NCBI RefSeq assembly: GCF_900102195.1
Contig: NZ_FNBE01000018.1
Location: forward strand, 62,001-126,000
DNA length: 64,000 nucleotides
Direction: 5' to 3'
DNA from: Pseudonocardia oroxyli
Lineage (GTDB): Bacteria > Actinomycetota > Actinomycetes > Mycobacteriales > Pseudonocardiaceae
Below are positions 61,426 through 64,000 of the stretch, piece by piece. Each line of letters opens with the position of its first letter. The first letter of the stretch is position 1. The translations under genes and the position numbers were made by a program. The notes under the pieces were generated by a model. It was not told the origin of the DNA, did not search any database, and saw nothing but the letters and a program-made list of their open reading frames with translations.

Positions 61426-62433
61426 TCATTCCGCCTTCGGTGCGCGGGAGATCAGCTCCTTGGCCATCTCCCGCGCCGAGTAGCCCTCGTGGCACACCCG
61501 CCGGACGGCGTCGGCGATCGGCAGCTCCACGCCGTGCCGCTCCCCCAGCTCGCAGATCGACAGGCAGGACTTCACGCCCTCCGCGACCTGCCCGTGGTTG
61601 GCCGCCTCGGCCCGGGCCAGCGACTCGCCCCGGCCGAGGTGCTCGCCGAAGGTCCGGTTGCGCGACAGGGGCGACGAGCACGTCGCCACCAGGTCGCCGA
61701 GCCCGGCGAGCCCCGCGAACGTCAGCGGGTCGGCGCCCAGCGCGGCGCCGAGCCGGGAGGTCTCGGCCAGCCCGCGGGTGATCAGCGAGGCGCGGCTGTT
61801 GTCCCCCAGCCCCATCCCCGCGGCGATCCCGACGGCCAGCGCGATCACGTTCTTGCCTGCGCCACCGAGCTCGCACCCGACGACGTCCGTGTTCGTGTAG
61901 GACCGGAAGTAGTCGTTCGACGTGGCCGCCTGCAGGGCGAGCGCGCGCTCGTGGTCGGAGCAGGCGATCACCGTGGCCGTCGGCTCCCCGGCGGCGATCT
62001 CGCGCGCCAGGTTCGGTCCGCTCACCACCGCGACCTGGGCCGACGGCACCTCGGCCACCTCCGCGATCACCTCGCTCATCCGCTTGAGCGTGCCCAGCTC
62101 CACACCCTTGGCCAGCGAGACGAGGGTGCGCCCGGGCGGCAGCAGCGGCTTCCAGTCGGCGAGGTTGCCCCGCAGCGTCTGCGAGGGCACCGCCAACACC
62201 ACGGCGTCCACGCCCGAGAGCGCCGCGGCGGCGTTCGTCGTGGCGGACACGGTCTCGGGTAGCCGGATCCCGGGCAGGTAGTCCGGGTTCTCGCGGCGCT
62301 CGGACACCGCGGTGGCCACCTCGGGCCGCCGGGCCCACAGCACGACATCGCGGCCCGAGTCCCCGACGACCTTCGCGAACGCCGTGCCCCACGAGCCGGC
62401 GCCGAGGACGGCGACGCGCGCGAGGGCCGTCAC
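61426..62433 (-). CDS. gpsA: Glycerol-3-phosphate dehydrogenase [NAD(P)+]
   Basis: The 335-residue cytoplasmic enzyme reduces dihydroxyacetone phosphate to sn-glycerol-3-phosphate for phospholipids. It has RVAVLGAGSWGTAFA (cofactor loop), VLAVPSQTLR, LVSLAKGVELGT, VVSGPNLAREIAAGEPTA and the catalytic-Lys region ELGGAGKNVIALAVG. GTG 62433 overlaps the plsC stop (GTGA). The pairing with an acyltransferase that uses its product is metabolically sensible. Confidence 0.93.
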   Translation of the reverse strand: MTALARVAVLGAGSWGTAFAKVVGDSGRDVVLWARRPEVATAVSERRENPDYLPGIRLPETVSATTNAAAALSGVDAVVLAVPSQTLRGNLADWKPLLPPGRTLVSLAKGVELGTLKRMSEVIAEVAEVPSAQVAVVSGPNLAREIAAGEPTATVIACSDHERALALQAATSNDYFRSYTNTDVVGCELGGAGKNVIALAVGIAAGMGLGDNSRASLITRGLAETSRLGAALGADPLTFAGLAGLGDLVATCSSPLSRNRTFGEHLGRGESLARAEAANHGQVAEGVKSCLSICELGERHGVELPIADAVRRVCHEGYSAREMAKELISRAPKAE

Positions 62434-63155
62434 GAGTCGGTCTCCGGAGCGGCGATGGGGGCGTGGCGGTAGAAGTCCGCGGGGGCGGTCTCCCCGCGCA
62501 CCTCGGCGAGCAGCTCCCGGCACCGGGTCATCATCAGGTCCGTCACCTCGCGCAGCACGGTGGCGTCGACGGGCTTGCCCCGGTAGGCGCTCAGGTCGAT
62601 CGGCGCACCCCCGCGGACGTGCACCGTGGTGCGCGGCAGCGGGCGGAAGCGCTTGCGGTAGTGGTCGTAGATCTCCCGGGTGCCCCAGTGCACCACCGGG
62701 ATCACGGGGACGTCCGAGCTGAGCGCGAGCCGGGCGGCGCCGGTGCGGGAGTGCATCGGCCAGCCGTCGGGGTCGCGGCTGATCGTGCCCTCCGGGTAGA
62801 TCACCACGACCTTCCCGTTCGCGAGCCCGGCGATCCCGTCCCGCAGGCTCTGCTGCGCGTCCGCCGAGTCGCGGTGCACGGGGATCTGCTCGGACCCGAC
62901 GAGCACCTTCCCGAACACCGGCACCCGCCAGAGGCTCGCCTTGGCGAGGAACCGCGGCACCCGGCGCGCGCTGTGCACCCACAGGGCGGTGTAGAGGGGG
63001 TCCAGGTAGGAGATGTGGTTGGCGACGACCAGCGCCCCACCCGTGGCGGGCAGGTACTCCCGCCCTTCGTACCGGGGGCGCCCCACCAGCCACGACGACG
63101 GGTAGAACACCGCCGCCGCGAGGTCGACCCAGAAGCCACCCTTCTCGCGCGTCAC
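62430..63155 (-). CDS. plsC: 1-acyl-sn-glycerol-3-phosphate acyltransferase (PlsC family)
   Basis: The 241-residue acyltransferase has the catalytic NHISYLD motif (the NHx4D form), a glycerophosphate-binding GKVLVGSEQIPVHR, VVIYPEGTISRDP, and VIPVVHWG. It forms phosphatidate from lysophosphatidate at the membrane. Its GTG start gives a basic N-terminus followed by a hydrophobic segment. It is coupled to gpsA by a four-base overlap and divergent from cofC. Confidence 0.9.
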   Translation of the reverse strand: MTREKGGFWVDLAAAVFYPSSWLVGRPRYEGREYLPATGGALVVANHISYLDPLYTALWVHSARRVPRFLAKASLWRVPVFGKVLVGSEQIPVHRDSADAQQSLRDGIAGLANGKVVVIYPEGTISRDPDGWPMHSRTGAARLALSSDVPVIPVVHWGTREIYDHYRKRFRPLPRTTVHVRGGAPIDLSAYRGKPVDATVLREVTDLMMTRCRELLAEVRGETAPADFYRHAPIAAPETDS

Positions 63156-63210
63156 GCCCCTGATCCTTCCTTGTCCCGTTACCCGAGGTCCACCCGCCTA
63201 GGATGAGGAT

Positions 63211-63843
63211 GTGCGTGCCGGACTGGTGGTGCCCGTCAAGGGTCTCGACCGGGGGAAGTCGCGCCTGCGGGGCGCCGCGGACGGCGGTGTCGGCGACCCC
63301 GCGCGGCACGCGGAGCTGGCCCTCGCGCTCGCCCTGGACACGATCGACGCCGCGCTCGCCGCGCCCTCGGTCGCGGAGATCGTCGTGGTGACCGACGACG
63401 AACGCGTCGCCGCGGCGCTGACGGGCACCGTCCGCGTCGTGCGGGACGAGCCCGCGGGCGGGCTCAACGCCGCCTACCGCCACGGCGCGGCGGCCCTCTC
63501 GGCGGGGCTCGCCCGGGGCGCCCTCCAGGCCGACCTCCCCGCCCTGAAGCCCGAGGAGCTGGAGGCCGCGCTCGCCGGGCACGCGCGCGCCTTCGTCGCG
63601 GACGCCGCGGGCACCGGCACCACGCTCCTGCTCAGCCCTGCGGGCACCCCGCTCGACCCCCGCTTCGGCCCCGGCTCCGCCGCCGCACACGTCGCCTCCG
63701 GCGCGGTCCCGGTCGGCGGCGGGCTCCCGGGTCTGCGCCGGGACGTGGACACCGAGACCGACCTGCGCGAGGCCTGCGCCCTCGGCGTCGGCAGGCGCAC
63801 CGCCGCCCTGCTCGTCTGCGCAGGCACACCCCACATCGCGTGA
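63211..63843 (+). CDS. cofC: 2-phospho-L-lactate/phosphoenolpyruvate guanylyltransferase
   Basis: The 210-residue nucleotidyltransferase for coenzyme F420 synthesis activates phosphoenolpyruvate (or phospholactate) with GTP. It opens with the donor loop GLVVPVKGLDRGKSRLRG, then VVTDDERVAAAL, DEPAGGLNAAY, a DLPAL segment and a late VGGGLPGLRRDVDTETDL. TAGGAT (63199-63204) ends six bases before the GTG, so the message is probably leaderless. Its place beside gpsA matches the mycobacterial order. Confidence 0.9.
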   Translation: MRAGLVVPVKGLDRGKSRLRGAADGGVGDPARHAELALALALDTIDAALAAPSVAEIVVVTDDERVAAALTGTVRVVRDEPAGGLNAAYRHGAAALSAGLARGALQADLPALKPEELEAALAGHARAFVADAAGTGTTLLLSPAGTPLDPRFGPGSAAAHVASGAVPVGGGLPGLRRDVDTETDLREACALGVGRRTAALLVCAGTPHIA

Positions 63844-63933
63844 GCCGAGCCGTTCCCCGCGACCGCCGCCCCGGCTATCCTCGCGGGTGGGACCCCAGCG
63901 CCGCGGTGTAGGTATCTGGGAGAGGTATGGCGC

Positions 63934-64000
63934 ATGGACGTCCCCGCTCAGGCGCGGCGGCACCCCCGGTCGGTCGGCGGGCCCAACGAGCCCCGGAACC
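63934..64000 (+). CDS. Start of a gene cut by the window edge, possibly polyphosphate kinase
   Basis: From ATG 63934 the 22 visible codons have almost only G or C at third positions, whereas the frame from ATG 63927 does not. GGGAGAGG ends eight bases before the ATG. Nothing in the short N-terminus is diagnostic. The suggestion of ppk rests only on the gpsA-cofC-ppk order known from mycobacteria. Confidence 0.5.
   Translation, partial: MDVPAQARRHPRSVGGPNEPRN

Noticed and set aside
63927..64000. ATG 63927 as start of the right-edge gene
   Set aside because: The frame from 63927 has mixed third positions, while the frame from 63934 is almost entirely G or C there.
1..64000. CRISPR arrays, rRNA and tRNA genes
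   Set aside because: No regularly spaced direct repeats and no cloverleaf or rRNA core sequence noticed on either strand by eye.

Overview
The window looks like a chromosomal segment of a high-GC actinomycete, most likely a Pseudonocardia-like member of the Pseudonocardiales. The basis is very GC-rich codon use, Scr1/DUF5753 plus DUF397 regulator pairs, a DUF222-HNH gene, and a right end (gpsA, plsC, cofC, then a gene cut by the edge) that recalls the gpsA-cofC-ppk neighbourhood of mycobacteria. About 58 kb is devoted to making, exporting and trimming surface polysaccharide.

Layout. 1-10 kb: two paralogous polysaccharide deacetylases facing each other, a nucleotide-sugar dehydrogenase, an epimerase, a GH18-type hydrolase, an NlpC/P60 wall hydrolase and a tannase-family lipoprotein. 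10-26 kb: an LCP ligase, two tandem polyprenyl-phosphate sugar-1-phosphate transferases around a low-molecular-weight tyrosine phosphatase, two unknown envelope genes, an SOS-box HNH gene, then a colanic-acid-like set (glycosyltransferase, phosphomannomutase, UDP-glucose dehydrogenase, WcaF-like acetyltransferase, fcl, gmd). 25.6-34.2 kb: a block with clearly lower GC and different codon use (BY-kinase, three glycosyltransferases, acyltransferase, Wzx, Wzy). It begins inside gmd, as if a glycan-specificity cassette had been swapped in by recombination. 34.2-38.2 kb: decayed DNA with XRE/DUF5753 and DUF397 genes and fragments resembling an integrative-element remnant. 38.3-58.5 kb: a third sugar transferase, two acyltransferases, an adenylation-carrier-thioesterase protein, a second Wzx/Wzy system built from two gene fusions, further glycosyltransferases, a fourth sugar transferase, an SGNH hydrolase and a metzincin-like protein. 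58.5-64 kb: housekeeping genes (HNH, SMR efflux with TetR, PLP enzyme, gpsA, plsC, cofC).

How it works together. Manose-6-P/mannose-1-P conversion, Gmd and Fcl supply GDP-fucose; Ugd and the second dehydrogenase supply uronic-acid sugars. Four initiating transferases load the lipid carrier, glycosyltransferases extend, two Wzx/Wzy systems flip and polymerise, the BY-kinase and LMW phosphatase tune chain length, the LCP enzyme may attach the product to the wall, and deacetylases and hydrolases remodel it.

The most interesting signal is regulatory. At least a dozen transcription units in the GC-rich part, on both strands, carry the same two-block element upstream, (G/C)TAAC then 17 bases then CGA (often CGACGG). 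It has the form of an ECF-sigma promoter and would make the scattered polysaccharide genes one regulon. All functions are read from sequence alone; no database search was run.
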